Positions 25,372-33,799 of a stretch of DNA of 44,661 nucleotides are shown in pieces. The stretch comes from Bacteroidaceae bacterium. Its GTDB lineage: Bacteria > Bacteroidota > Bacteroidia > Bacteroidales > Bacteroidaceae. The notes under the pieces are model-generated. The model was given only the letters and a program-made list of their open reading frames with translations, made no database searches and was not told where the DNA came from. Positions within the stretch are counted from its first letter, which is position 1, and each line of letters begins with the position of its first letter. The DNA lies in NCBI GenBank assembly GCA_024401165.1, contig JAKSLN010000007.1, positions 1 through 44,661 of the forward strand, in the 5' to 3' direction. Made by a program: the position numbers and the translations under genes.

Positions 25372-26139
25372 TCAAGGACAAGTTTCTCCCTCCAGATAGG
25401 TTTCCAAATACATGCTTTCGCCATCATAGACGGCATAGCTGTACTGCGTTATCCAGTCGCCGAGAATAAGAATGCGACTATGAGGAGGAAGAGCCAAATT
25501 GAGTTGGATGTGGCGATGACCAAAGACGAAGTAGTTGACGTCGGGATGTGCGGTAAGGTAGCGCTTGGCATACTGCACAAGATATTCCTTATCCTCGCCC
25601 ATATAAGGTGGATCGCCGCCTTCGTTGCCGTGTTTCAGGCGGCTGTGCTTGGCCCAACAAAGACCGAAGCCAACCCCCCACCGTGGATGAACGCTAGCAA
25701 AAAGCCACTGGCAAACAGGATTGTGGAAGACAGAGCGAAGCAAACGAAACTTGCGGCTGGGGTCACCCAATCCGTCGCCATGTCCAAGCAAGAATACCTC
25801 GTCGCCCAACTCGACGGTTACCGGTTCGGTATGCATAATCATTCCACACTCCTTCTCGAAATAATCCTTGCACCACATATCGTGGTTACCCGTGAAGAAG
25901 TGCACCTCGACGCCCATGTCTGTCAGTTCGCTAATCTTGCCAAGGATTCGGGTGTACCCCTTCGGCACCACATTCTTGTACTCGTGCCAGAAGTCGAAGA
26001 TATCGCCCAAGAGATAGATGGCTTGCGCCTTATCCTTAACCTCGTCAAGGAATCGCACCAGCCGGCGTTCCTGCTGCCGTGCATGAGGAATGGCCTGACT
26101 GCCCAGATGGGCATCGGAAAGGAAATATATGTTTTTCAC
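25372..26139 (-). CDS. lpxH: UDP-2,3-diacylglucosamine hydrolase-like metallophosphoesterase
   Basis: LpxH removes UMP from UDP-2,3-diacylglucosamine in lipid A synthesis at the inner membrane. The 255-residue protein has the calcineurin-like metal-binding series SDAHLGS (7-13), GDIFDFW, GNHDMW, GHGDGLG and GHRHIQ. The segment DFWHEYKNVVPKG and the later WLFASVHP are typical of the LpxH group. The start is GTG 26139 behind a purine-rich AGAGAAGAAA; there is no in-frame ATG close by. It is the last gene of a likely four-gene minus-strand operon. Confidence 0.87.
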   Translation of the reverse strand: MKNIYFLSDAHLGSQAIPHARQQERRLVRFLDEVKDKAQAIYLLGDIFDFWHEYKNVVPKGYTRILGKISELTDMGVEVHFFTGNHDMWCKDYFEKECGMIMHTEPVTVELGDEVFLLGHGDGLGDPSRKFRLLRSVFHNPVCQWLFASVHPRWGVGFGLCWAKHSRLKHGNEGGDPPYMGEDKEYLVQYAKRYLTAHPDVNYFVFGHRHIQLNLALPPHSRILILGDWITQYSYAVYDGESMYLETYLEGETCP

Positions 26140-26183
26140 TTTCTTCTCTGCGGTTTTAAAGTCTATTAATCAAGTCAAACGGA

Positions 26184-26492
26184 TTAGAATCCCAACTCCA
26201 GTTTGGCCTCCTCGCTCATCATGTCCTTATTCCATTCGGGCTCGAACACGAGGTTGACGTCTACACGCTTGAAGCTTTCTATGCTCTCCAGTTTCTGGCG
26301 CACGTCTTCCACGATAAAGTCGGCCGCAGGACAATTGGGAGCAGTCAGGGTCATGTCCACCTGCAACCAGTCGCATTCATCGTTAATTTCGATTCGATAG
26401 ATAAGACCTAATTCGTAGATGTTGACGGGTATTTCTGGGTCGTAGACTGTTCGCAGCAGCTCTATGACACGTTCATTCAGTTCTATGTTCAT
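26184..26492 (-). CDS. DUF59 / MIP18-family iron-sulfur assembly protein
   Basis: A 102-residue cytoplasmic protein with the DUF59 motifs TVYDPEIPVNIYELGLIY (about 15-32) and TLTAPNCPAADF with the conserved cysteine. The family (SufT and relatives) helps mature iron-sulfur proteins. Here it stands between radC and lpxH rather than in a suf cluster, so the assignment to a specific system is open. Confidence 0.88.
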   Translation of the reverse strand: MNIELNERVIELLRTVYDPEIPVNIYELGLIYRIEINDECDWLQVDMTLTAPNCPAADFIVEDVRQKLESIESFKRVDVNLVFEPEWNKDMMSEEAKLELGF

Positions 26493-26494
26493 TA

Positions 26495-26550
26495 TTGTTG
26501 AGGTTATGAGGTTGTAGATTTATGGGGGGAGTAGTGAGGTTATGAGATTG
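26495..26550. repeat. GAGGTTATGAG-type simple repeat between radC and the DUF59 gene
   Basis: Two imperfect copies of gaggttatgaggttgtagat and gaggttatgagattgtgg, separated by a G-run, fill the 63-base gap. Similar units (ttacaacctcat) occur before the arabinofuranosidase gene at 2627-2644. Confidence 0.55.
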
Positions 26551-26555
26551 TGGGC

Positions 26556-27329
26556 TCAAAGTTTGCCTTCGTCATGGTAGGAGTAGTACGTCCCCATCCC
26601 CACGATGACGTGGTCGAGCATGCTCAGACCCACGGCTCGACTTGCTTCACGCAGTCTGCCCGTCAACTGGTTATCGTCCCGACTGGGGAGTGGACTGCCG
26701 CTGGGATGGTTGTGGCAAAAAGCAAAACCAGTCGCTCCACTAAGAAGAACCTGGCGGAGTACAACTCGCACGTCGACCGGAGAACCGGCGATTCCGCCAC
26801 TCGAAACAACCTTGTAGCCAACCGGATGATGCTTGGCATCGAGCATGAGCACGTGGCACTGCTCCACGTTGAGGTCCATCATGCGTGGTTGGAAATAAGC
26901 AAAAAGTTCGTCCGATGACGTGATGCTATCCAGTTCCTCCACCTTTTCCTTCATGCGTCGCTTGCCCAGTTCGCAGGCAGCCATGATGCTGATGGCTTTA
27001 GCCTCACCGATCCCCTTGTAGCTCATCAGTTCTTCGAGCGACATTCTTCCCAGCGAAGACAGGGAGTCACAATGGTCCGACAGGACACGCCTCATCAGAT
27101 CAACCGCGCTCTCCTTGGCATTCCCGCTACCAATGAGTATGGCCAGCAGCTCTGCCTCATCGAGCGACTCTGCTCCCTGTGCCATCAGCTTCTCACGAGG
27201 ACGGTCCTCTTCTGCCCATTTGTTGATGCCTCCTCGAGGTGGTTCGACTGTTGCATCACTTGGGGCATCGAGAAAGAATTCTTCCTCTCGAACAAAGGGA
27301 TTGCTTATGAGTTTATGGCGATTGTGCAT
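26556..27329 (-). CDS. radC: RadC family protein (JAB/JAMM domain)
   Basis: A 257-residue protein with an N-terminal helix-hairpin-helix region (MSYKGIGEAKAISIMA) and a C-terminal JAMM metalloprotease-like domain with HNHPSG and a downstream aspartate. The family was named for DNA repair but its biochemical role is unsettled. The frame continues upstream to 27428, but ATG 27329 (MHNRHKLISNP) is preferred because the longer version overlaps the end of the glycosyltransferase. The gap to that gene is then seven bases. Confidence 0.92.
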   Translation of the reverse strand: MHNRHKLISNPFVREEEFFLDAPSDATVEPPRGGINKWAEEDRPREKLMAQGAESLDEAELLAILIGSGNAKESAVDLMRRVLSDHCDSLSSLGRMSLEELMSYKGIGEAKAISIMAACELGKRRMKEKVEELDSITSSDELFAYFQPRMMDLNVEQCHVLMLDAKHHPVGYKVVSSGGIAGSPVDVRVVLRQVLLSGATGFAFCHNHPSGSPLPSRDDNQLTGRLREASRAVGLSMLDHVIVGMGTYYSYHDEGKL

Positions 27330-27336
27330 TTTGTCT

Positions 27337-28449
27337 CTATTTATAGAAGTTGTTCTTATAGGCTTGCAGTTCTTCGTTACGGCGACAGACACAACGCAGC
27401 CACCAGGCTCGCAGGAAACCCGTTCCATATCCCATCAACTGCGTGAAGGAGGCACGTATGCTGAGGAGGCCTACCCACAGGCTATGGTTGCGCAAGGTGG
27501 AATCGACGCAGACCAGCAACGAGAACAGGACCAGAGGAGTTAGGGAGAGCACACAGAGAAGGAAACCCACCGAGCGTGTCATGTGTACGTCGCCGCCACA
27601 ACCCATATCGTAAAGCCAAGGGGAAAGGCCATACATTGTCAGTCCGCAAAGGAAGAGCACAAGCAGGAACAACACGCCCAGCGTGAAGACGGCGGGCAAG
27701 AGGTGAACCAACTTCAGCGTGCCGGGATGACGCTTTGTCAAGTTTATGCGGGCAATACCGCTGTTGTGAACTTGCCTCCAGAACTTCCGCATGTCGGTAC
27801 GTCGCTTGTGCCAGACCCATGCTTCGGGAAAGAGGCGGCAACGTGCTCCACTCTTGCAGATACGGTACGAGAAGTCGATGTCTTCGCCGAATCGCATATT
27901 GGAGAAACCCTCCAGTTTCCGGTAGAGCGAGGCTTTGATTCCCATATTGAAGGAACGCGGATAGAACTTGTCGAGACTACGCTTTCCCTTCGACTTTGCC
28001 GTTCCACCACGTATGCCACCGGTTGTGAAGAACGATGTCATGCTGTAATTTATGGCTTTCTGGACGGGAGTGAAGGAGGGGTGGGCACGGTCGGGACCGC
28101 CAAACGCATCGGCATACTCATCTTCCAATTCATCCTCTACCGCCTGCAGGTAGCCGGGTGGCAGTACGCAGTCGCTGTCCAGTATGATCAGATACTCTCC
28201 CTGTGCCTTTTCCGCACCAAAGTTTCGCGTCTGACCTGGGCCAGAATTGGGTTTAGTGAAGTAACGAAGAGTAAGCGTCTCCGCAAATCGCTCACAAACC
28301 GTTTCGCAGGGAACGGTTGAGCCGTCTTCGACCACAATGACCTCAAAGTCGCGGAATGTCTGCTTCGTCAAACTTTCCAGCAGTTCATTCACCTCGTCAG
28401 GACGGTTATAAACGGGAATTATTATGGAATAACGCAACGCCATCTGCAT
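27337..28449 (-). CDS. Family 2 glycosyltransferase with C-terminal membrane spans
   Basis: A 370-residue GT-A fold enzyme. The N-terminal SIIIPVYNRPDEV, VVEDGST and LDSDCVLPPGY (the DxD-type metal site) show a nucleotide-sugar binding domain. ANGxxGAx-like and FGEDIDFSYR motifs follow near 190-210. Two to three hydrophobic segments occupy about 250-330, so the protein is likely bound to the inner membrane. The acceptor is unknown; a surface polysaccharide or glycolipid is plausible. It heads the operon with radC, the DUF59 gene and lpxH. Confidence 0.88.
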   Translation of the reverse strand: MQMALRYSIIIPVYNRPDEVNELLESLTKQTFRDFEVIVVEDGSTVPCETVCERFAETLTLRYFTKPNSGPGQTRNFGAEKAQGEYLIILDSDCVLPPGYLQAVEDELEDEYADAFGGPDRAHPSFTPVQKAINYSMTSFFTTGGIRGGTAKSKGKRSLDKFYPRSFNMGIKASLYRKLEGFSNMRFGEDIDFSYRICKSGARCRLFPEAWVWHKRRTDMRKFWRQVHNSGIARINLTKRHPGTLKLVHLLPAVFTLGVLFLLVLFLCGLTMYGLSPWLYDMGCGGDVHMTRSVGFLLCVLSLTPLVLFSLLVCVDSTLRNHSLWVGLLSIRASFTQLMGYGTGFLRAWWLRCVCRRNEELQAYKNNFYK

Positions 28450-28499
28450 TTACAATTAATTGATTGTCCGATTCTCGAATCGCAAGGACCCATTTCGTG

Positions 28500-28531
28500 C
28501 AAAGGTAAGGCTTTCGGCCGAGACTGCCAAA
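28500..28531 (-). promoter_or_regulatory. Promoter of the glycosyltransferase-radC-DUF59-lpxH operon
   Basis: The minus strand has TTTG (28528-28531), 20 bases, then TACCTTTG (28500-28507), a full match to the Bacteroidetes consensus, about 50 bases before the glycosyltransferase start. Confidence 0.75.
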
Positions 28532-28540
28532 TTTTTGACA

Positions 28541-28567
28541 AAAAAAAGAGGACGACAAGCGTCCTCT
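28541..28567 (-). terminator. Rho-independent terminator of efp
   Basis: On the minus strand, agaggacgcttgtcgtcctct folds into an 8-base stem (28547-28567) followed by a run of seven T (28541-28547 as A on the plus strand). Confidence 0.88.
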
Positions 28568-28587
28568 CCGAATATCAATGCAACAAC

Positions 28588-29154
28588 TTATGCCTTGACA
28601 CGACCCAGATAACTACCATCGCGGGTATCTACCTCGACGAGTTCACCCTCGTTGATGAAGAGGGGAACACGGATCTCAGCACCCGTCTCAACCTTAGCAG
28701 GCTTCAAGGTGTTGGTAGCGGTATCACCCTTCAGACCGGGCTCGGTCCAGGTGATCTCAAGTACAACCTTAACGGGAACATCAGCGTACAGAACGGTCTC
28801 GGTGCTGGCATCGGTTACAACCTCTACCTCCTGACCTTCCTTCATGAAGGCAACACCATTTACCTGGTCTGCTGCAATAGGAATCTGCTCGTAAGTCTCG
28901 TTGTTCATGAAGATGAGATCCTCACCCTCCTTGTACAGGAACTGATAGGGACGACGCTCAACGCGGACATCCTCCAGCTTCTCACCGATGTTGAAGCGAC
29001 GCTCCAAAACATTGCCAGAAACAACGTCCTTGAGGGTTACGCTCATGATGGTGTTACCCTTTCCGGGCTTACGGTGCAGGAAGTCAATGCAGAAATAGAG
29101 CTTGCCGTCCATGCGGATGCAAACGCCCTTCTTAATGTCTTGTGAATTAATCAT
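28588..29154 (-). CDS. efp: Translation elongation factor P
   Basis: EF-P relieves ribosome stalling at polyproline. The 188-residue protein has the KOW-like domain I, with the tip loop HRKPGKGN carrying K32 at the position that is modified in many bacteria, and two OB domains ending in VDTRDGSYLGRV. The length is normal. No EpmA or EpmB gene is nearby. It is divergent from rpmH. Confidence 0.96.
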   Translation of the reverse strand: MINSQDIKKGVCIRMDGKLYFCIDFLHRKPGKGNTIMSVTLKDVVSGNVLERRFNIGEKLEDVRVERRPYQFLYKEGEDLIFMNNETYEQIPIAADQVNGVAFMKEGQEVEVVTDASTETVLYADVPVKVVLEITWTEPGLKGDTATNTLKPAKVETGAEIRVPLFINEGELVEVDTRDGSYLGRVKA

Positions 29155-29209
29155 AAGATGTTTGTTCTATTTTTGATGAATAAATTGTATTATTTCACTT
29201 TTGCGGGTG

Positions 29210-29217
29210 CAAAGTTA
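29210..29217 (-). promoter_or_regulatory. Probable -7 element of the efp promoter
   Basis: The minus strand reads TAACTTTG, a TAnnTTTG match, 55 bases upstream of the efp ATG. The -33 region is T-rich without a clear TTTG. Confidence 0.6.
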
Positions 29218-29320
29218 CAACAAAAAAATAAAAGTTAAAAATGAAAAGTTAAAAATTGGCACTAAATCAACCGAAAAAAAGGCATTTAACCGCACAAAAC
29301 CAAAGAAAATCGCACTAAAG

Positions 29321-29352
29321 TTTGCTTGTTTAAGAAAAAGTTCCTAATTTTG
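29321..29352 (+). promoter_or_regulatory. Promoter of rpmH
   Basis: TTTG (29321-29324), 20 bases, then TAATTTTG (29345-29352) fits the Bacteroidetes consensus. The rpmH ATG lies about 43 bases downstream. Confidence 0.78.
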
Positions 29353-29395
29353 CACCCCGAAATCGGAGTATAATCAAACAAAACAACATAGAATT

Positions 29396-29551
29396 ATGAA
29401 AAGAACATTTCAGCCCCACAACCGTCGCCGCGTGAACAAGCACGGTTTCCGTCAGAGAATGACCACTGCCAATGGTCGTCGCGTATTGGCATCTCGTCGC
29501 GCTAAGGGTCGCAAGAAGTTGACCGTTTCAAGCGAGCGTCACGGTAAGTAA
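29396..29551 (+). CDS. rpmH: 50S ribosomal protein L34
   Basis: A 51-residue, very basic protein reading [18 protein letters not shown] at the start, then [21 protein letters not shown], the near-invariant L34 core (given in parts). The last residues, [10 protein letters not shown], are typical of Bacteroidetes. It has its own promoter and terminator. In many genomes rpmH lies beside dnaA and rnpA at the origin; here it stands alone between efp and a PASTA gene, as in other Bacteroidales. Confidence 0.97.
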   Translation: MKRTFQPHNRRRVNKHGFRQRMTTANGRRVLASRRAKGRKKLTVSSERHGK

Positions 29552-29600
29552 TTAGTTCGTATCTGCGCATACGCACATACGTAAATAACTAAGGAATAAG

Positions 29601-29629
29601 GAGCAGAACTTCACGTTCTGCTCTTTTTT
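29601..29629 (+). terminator. Rho-independent terminator of rpmH
   Basis: gagcagaac (29601-29609) pairs with gttctgctc (29615-29623) around a five-base loop and is followed by six T. Confidence 0.92.
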
Positions 29630-29639
29630 GTGCCATAAA

Positions 29640-29671
29640 TTTGCTTTTCCCAACGGAAATATGTACTTTTG
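29640..29671 (+). promoter_or_regulatory. Promoter of the PASTA-rluD-ddl gene group
   Basis: TTTG (29640-29643), 20 bases, then TACTTTTG (29664-29671) fits the Bacteroidetes consensus. An in-frame TTG at 29669 lies inside the box, which supports ATG 29717 as the start of the PASTA gene. Confidence 0.78.
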
Positions 29672-29716
29672 CATCGAAAAAGCGGAAGAAGGAAAGAGTC
29701 CGCTTTGAAGAAGAAA

Positions 29717-30367
29717 ATGACAGGAAAAGAATTCATACGAAAGATATTTAGTCCCACCATTTGGACAAATCTCCTGGGAATGTCCCTTCTCGTTTCCCTA
29801 TTCTGCATTGGACTAGTATGGTGGATGCAGAGCTACACCCACCACGGAGAAGGCGTTGACGTGCCCAACGTAAAGGGCATTCTTATCGACGACGCCACGT
29901 TCGAACTAAGGGAATTGGACCTCGACGCCATTGTCGTCGATTCGTCCTACGACGAGCGCCTCGCCCCCGGCATCGTCATCGACCAGACTCCAGGCGCCGG
30001 TTCTCGCATCAAGTCCGGTCGCGAGGTCTATCTTACCATCAACGCAAAGAACGAACCCACCCTCCCCATCCCCAACATCATCGACAATTGCTCCTACCGA
30101 GAGGCTGAAGCCAAGCTGCTGGCTTTGGGTTTCAAGCTCGGCAAGGTGGAGTACATCGAAGGAACCAAGGACTGGGTGCTGGGCGTCAAGTGCAAAGGAC
30201 GCTCCGTCTTCGCTGGCGAACGAGTGCCCATCAACACCCCCGTCACCCTTGTCATCGGCAACAGCGAGATGGAGTTTGACGAGAACGAGATGGTCATTGA
30301 CGACAACTGGAACAACGACGCAGACGAGTATGAAGAAGGAGCCGACGATGACGAATTGGTGTTCTGA
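29717..30367 (+). CDS. PASTA domain membrane protein
   Basis: A 216-residue protein with a short cytoplasmic end, one membrane span (about 17-38, GMSLLVSLFCIGLVWWM) and periplasmic PASTA domains. The first (about 46-108) reads DVPNVKGILIDDA...IVIDQTPGAGSRIKSGREVYLTI and the second (about 112-180) begins IPNIIDNCSYREAEAKL; both are quoted in part. The C-terminus is strongly acidic (ENEMVIDDNWNNDADEYEE). PASTA domains bind peptidoglycan fragments or division proteins. No kinase domain is present. The gene overlaps the start of rluD by about 20 bases. Confidence 0.88.
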   Translation: MTGKEFIRKIFSPTIWTNLLGMSLLVSLFCIGLVWWMQSYTHHGEGVDVPNVKGILIDDATFELRELDLDAIVVDSSYDERLAPGIVIDQTPGAGSRIKSGREVYLTINAKNEPTLPIPNIIDNCSYREAEAKLLALGFKLGKVEYIEGTKDWVLGVKCKGRSVFAGERVPINTPVTLVIGNSEMEFDENEMVIDDNWNNDADEYEEGADDDELVF

Positions 30368-31454
30368 CCCCATTGACGAAGAACTTGACGACCTGGAGCA
30401 GGACCCTTTTGACGACATTGAGTCAGAAGGCGAACTGACGAAAGGCGAGGACGGGCAGCTGTATGAGCACCGCCGCGTCGTTGCCGACCAGGGACAGACA
30501 CCGCTGCGTGTCGATAAGTTCCTCATGGACCACTTGCGCGGAACGACGCGAAATCGCATCCAGTTGGCTGCCGAGGCCGGGTACATCCAGGTCAACGGGC
30601 GTTCGGTCAAGAGCAACTATAAGGTCAAGCCCAACGACGTGGTGACACTGATGTTCAGCCGTCCCAGACGCGAGACAGAAATCATCCCGCAAGACATCCC
30701 TTTAAACATTGTTTACGAAGATGACGACCTCATGGTTGTCAACAAACCCGCAGGCATGTGTGTCCACCCTGGCTGCGGCAACTACGAAGGCACCCTGGTC
30801 AACGCCATCGCCTGGCACCTGAAGGACGATCCGAAGTTCGACCCCAACGACCCTACCGTGGGACTGGTCCATCGCATCGACAAGGACACAAGCGGTCTGC
30901 TGGTCGTTGCCAAGACGTCAGAAGCCAAGACACATCTCTGCCACCAGTTCTTCGTCCACAGCACAAAGCGCCAGTACAACGCACTCGTCTGGGGCAACTT
31001 TGCAGAAGACGAAGGCCGGATTGAAGGCAACATCGGCCGCCATCCCAAGGACCGCTTGCAGATGTGGGTCTACCCCGTTGACAGCGAAATAGGCAAACCG
31101 GCAGTCACCCACTACAAGGTACTAGAGCGCTTCGGACACACAACGCTAGTTGAATGCCGCCTGGAGACGGGCCGCACCCACCAGATTCGCGCTCACATGC
31201 GACACATCGGCCACATTCTGTTTGCCGACGAACGCTACGGAGGCTGCGAAATCATTCGCGGAGAGCGCAGCAGTTCATACAAGGCATTCATCCACAACTG
31301 CCTCGAAGTCTGTCCACGCCAAGCCCTCCACGCCCGCACGCTCGGCTTCGTCCACCCCCGCACCGGCGAGGAGATGTTCTTCCAATGTGACGTGCCCGAC
31401 GACATGCAGGCACTGCTGGAGAAGTGGAGAAAAAGATTACAGACGGAAGTTTGA
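30348..31454 (+). CDS. rluD: RluD-type 23S rRNA pseudouridine synthase
   Basis: A 368-residue enzyme that isomerises uridines in 23S rRNA. An S4 RNA-binding domain (PLRVDKFLMDHLRG, near residues 50-110) precedes the catalytic domain, with HRIDKDTSGLLV including catalytic D178, and RLETGRTHQIRAHM near 280. The N-terminal 40 residues are very acidic (DPIDEELDDLEQDPFDD). The start is ATG 30348 or ATG 30330; both overlap the PASTA gene. Ddl follows after a repeat-filled gap. Confidence 0.92.
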   Translation: MTNWCSDPIDEELDDLEQDPFDDIESEGELTKGEDGQLYEHRRVVADQGQTPLRVDKFLMDHLRGTTRNRIQLAAEAGYIQVNGRSVKSNYKVKPNDVVTLMFSRPRRETEIIPQDIPLNIVYEDDDLMVVNKPAGMCVHPGCGNYEGTLVNAIAWHLKDDPKFDPNDPTVGLVHRIDKDTSGLLVVAKTSEAKTHLCHQFFVHSTKRQYNALVWGNFAEDEGRIEGNIGRHPKDRLQMWVYPVDSEIGKPAVTHYKVLERFGHTTLVECRLETGRTHQIRAHMRHIGHILFADERYGGCEIIRGERSSSYKAFIHNCLEVCPRQALHARTLGFVHPRTGEEMFFQCDVPDDMQALLEKWRKRLQTEV

Positions 31455-31571
31455 GGATTGAAGGCGGAAGACTGAGGATTGAAAAATCGAGAAATAAAAA
31501 TTCAGAATTCCGAATAATCGAGCAATCGACAGACAGAGAATTCAGAAAACAGAAAAAACGAAAACAACTAT
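31455..31571. repeat. Low-complexity AT-rich gap with GAGGATTGA and GAATTC units
   Basis: The gap holds two copies of tgaggattgaa (near 31451 and 31472) and then degenerate cagaattccga, atcgagcaatcgac and cagagaattcagaaaacag units. No gene is visible. The composition differs sharply from the GC-rich flanks and is typical of the simple repeats in this window. Confidence 0.55.
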
Positions 31572-32555
31572 ATGAGAACTATCGCAATTGTTTGTGGAGG
31601 CGACACCTCCGAGCACGATGTCAGCATGCGAAGCGCTGCTGGCATTGAGAGTTTTTTGGACAAGGAACGCTATAAAATATATAAGGTAGAAATACACGCA
31701 GGCAAGTGGGAGGCGATCATGCCCGACGAAAGCCGCCACGCCGTCGACCGCAACGACTTCAGTTTCGCCAACGAGGACGGCAAGACGATTCGCCCCGACT
31801 ACTGCTACATAACCATCCATGGCGTTCCCGGCGAGAACGGCATCCTGCAGGGCTACTTCGACCTCATCGGCATGCCCTACTCCACCAGCTCGCTGCTTGT
31901 CGAGGCCATGACCTACAACAAGTTCGTCACCAACAACTACATGCGTAGCATGGGCATGAGCGTTGCCGACTCGCTTCTTGTTCGCCAGGGACACGACAAA
32001 GAGGTTGCGGACGCCGACATCATCGACCGCATCGGTCTGCCCTGCTTCGTCAAGCCCGCAGCAGGCGGAAGCAGTTTCGGGACGACCAAGGTAAAGACGG
32101 CAGAGCAACTTCGTCCTGCCATTGACCTGGCTCTGAAGGAGGGAGAAGACGTGATGGTAGAAGCTTTCATGCCCGGCACGGAGATTACTTGCGGATGCTA
32201 TAAGACAAAGACGGTGCAGCGCATCCTCCCCATCACGGAGGTTGTCATGACCACAAACGAGTTCTTCGACTACGACGCCAAGTACAACGGTGCCGTGCAG
32301 GAGATCACCCCTGCCCGCCTCAGCGAGGAAGTCACCAGCCGCGTCCAGAAGCTAACGAGTTCCATCTACGACATCCTGGGCTGCCACGGCATCATTCGCA
32401 TCGACTACATCATCACCGAGGGCAACCGCATCAACCTGCTCGAAATCAACACCACGCCTGGCATGACGGCAACGTCCTTCATCCCACAGCAGGTTCGTGC
32501 TGCCGGCCTTGATATCAAGGATGTGATGACCGAGATCATCGAGGATTCGTTCTAA
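31572..32555 (+). CDS. ddl: D-alanine--D-alanine ligase
   Basis: Ddl joins two D-alanines with ATP, supplying MurF (10675). The 327-residue ATP-grasp protein has the N-terminal CGGDTSEHDVSMRSA, the central PAAGGSSFGTTKV loop, EAFMPGTEITCG and the C-terminal LLEINTTPGMT. The length is normal. It lies downstream of rluD on the same strand. Confidence 0.95.
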   Translation: MRTIAIVCGGDTSEHDVSMRSAAGIESFLDKERYKIYKVEIHAGKWEAIMPDESRHAVDRNDFSFANEDGKTIRPDYCYITIHGVPGENGILQGYFDLIGMPYSTSSLLVEAMTYNKFVTNNYMRSMGMSVADSLLVRQGHDKEVADADIIDRIGLPCFVKPAAGGSSFGTTKVKTAEQLRPAIDLALKEGEDVMVEAFMPGTEITCGCYKTKTVQRILPITEVVMTTNEFFDYDAKYNGAVQEITPARLSEEVTSRVQKLTSSIYDILGCHGIIRIDYIITEGNRINLLEINTTPGMTATSFIPQQVRAAGLDIKDVMTEIIEDSF

Positions 32556-32605
32556 CAAAACCACCACTACCCAACTGTCCGTTTCACATTATTCTTTAAG
32601 AAAAC

Positions 32606-33781
32606 ATGGAGCAAGAGTTCGATTCCATTCGCCCATATGAAGACGGCGAAATGAAGCAAGCGCTCAACGACCTTCTGGGCGACCGTCAGTTCCAGAAAAT
32701 CCTGCAAGGGTTCATTCCCTGGTTGCCTAAGAGTTTGAGGAACGGGCTGTTACGACTGGCATTCGTCGGCATCAACACACCCTTCCAGTTCCAGAAGCGA
32801 TTCATGCGTCCCGTCATGAACCGCCTCATCAAGAAGGCAACAAAGGGACTCACCTTCGGCTACGAAGCCATCGAACGTGGAAGTGCCCGGTACACCTTCG
32901 TCAGCAACCACCGCGACATCGTCCTCGACAGCGCCCTGCTCGACATGCAGCTCTTCCAGCACAAGTTCGAAGAGACGGTCGAGATTGCCATCGGAGACAA
33001 CCTGCTCATCTACCCTTGGATCAAGACGCTGGTCCGCATGAACAAGGCCTTTACCGTGCGACGCGGACTGTCACCCCGCGAATTGCTCCAGAGCAGCCAG
33101 CTCATGAGCCGCTACATGCACCACGCCATCAACGAGAAGAAGGACTTCATCTGGATTGCGCAGCGTGAAGGACGTGCCAAGGATTCAAGCGACCACACGC
33201 AGGAGTCGGTCCTCAAGATGCTTGCCATGGGTGGTGAGGGCACTACGATTGAACGCCTGAAGGGACTGCACATTGTTCCGCTGACCATCTCCTACGAATA
33301 CGATCCCTGTGACTACCTGAAGGCTAAAGAGTTCCAGCAGAAGCGAGACGACCCCAAGTTCAAGAAGAGCAAGCAGGACGACCTGACGAACATGAAGATC
33401 GGAATCTTCGGTCAGAAAGGACGCGTCCACTACCAGGCTGCCCCCTGCATCGACGAGTGGCTCGACGAACTGGCAGACACGCCACGCACCGAGGTGTTTG
33501 GCGAAATCGCTCGTCGCATGGACCAGGCCATCCACGCGGGTTACCGTTTGTTCCCTGGCAACTATGTTGCGTGCGACCTGCTCTCCGGAACCGCCGAGTT
33601 TGCCGACCGCTACACAGCAGCCGAGAAGGCAACCTTCGAAGCCTACCTGCAAAGCCGCATCGACCTCATCGACCTGCCCAACAAGGACGTCCCCTTCCTG
33701 CGAGAGAGCATCCTGACAATGTATGCCAACCCTGTCCGTAACCACCTGCTTGCTGTTTCTCAGCCTTCGGCGGACAGATAA
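32606..33781 (+). CDS. 1-acylglycerol-3-phosphate acyltransferase-like (PlsC-type) protein
   Basis: A 391-residue protein with the acyltransferase motif NHRDIVLDS (near residue 100, the NHxxxxD catalytic pair) and a downstream IAQREGRAKD block, like the EGTRS motif of PlsC enzymes. It has no strong membrane span. The C-terminal 120 residues are an extension not found in small PlsC proteins. The acyl acceptor is not known; a glycerolipid or an envelope lipid is likely. It follows ddl by 50 bases. Confidence 0.82.
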   Translation: MEQEFDSIRPYEDGEMKQALNDLLGDRQFQKILQGFIPWLPKSLRNGLLRLAFVGINTPFQFQKRFMRPVMNRLIKKATKGLTFGYEAIERGSARYTFVSNHRDIVLDSALLDMQLFQHKFEETVEIAIGDNLLIYPWIKTLVRMNKAFTVRRGLSPRELLQSSQLMSRYMHHAINEKKDFIWIAQREGRAKDSSDHTQESVLKMLAMGGEGTTIERLKGLHIVPLTISYEYDPCDYLKAKEFQQKRDDPKFKKSKQDDLTNMKIGIFGQKGRVHYQAAPCIDEWLDELADTPRTEVFGEIARRMDQAIHAGYRLFPGNYVACDLLSGTAEFADRYTAAEKATFEAYLQSRIDLIDLPNKDVPFLRESILTMYANPVRNHLLAVSQPSADR

Positions 33782-33799
33782 GAGACACACCCATCTTCC

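Noticed and set aside
29669-29716. An earlier TTG start for the PASTA protein
   Set aside because: The TTG is part of the TACTTTTG promoter box, so it should not be in the mRNA.
31455-31571. A possible CRISPR-like or tandem array in the gap before ddl
   Set aside because: The units are short, degenerate and without regular spacers; it is simple sequence.
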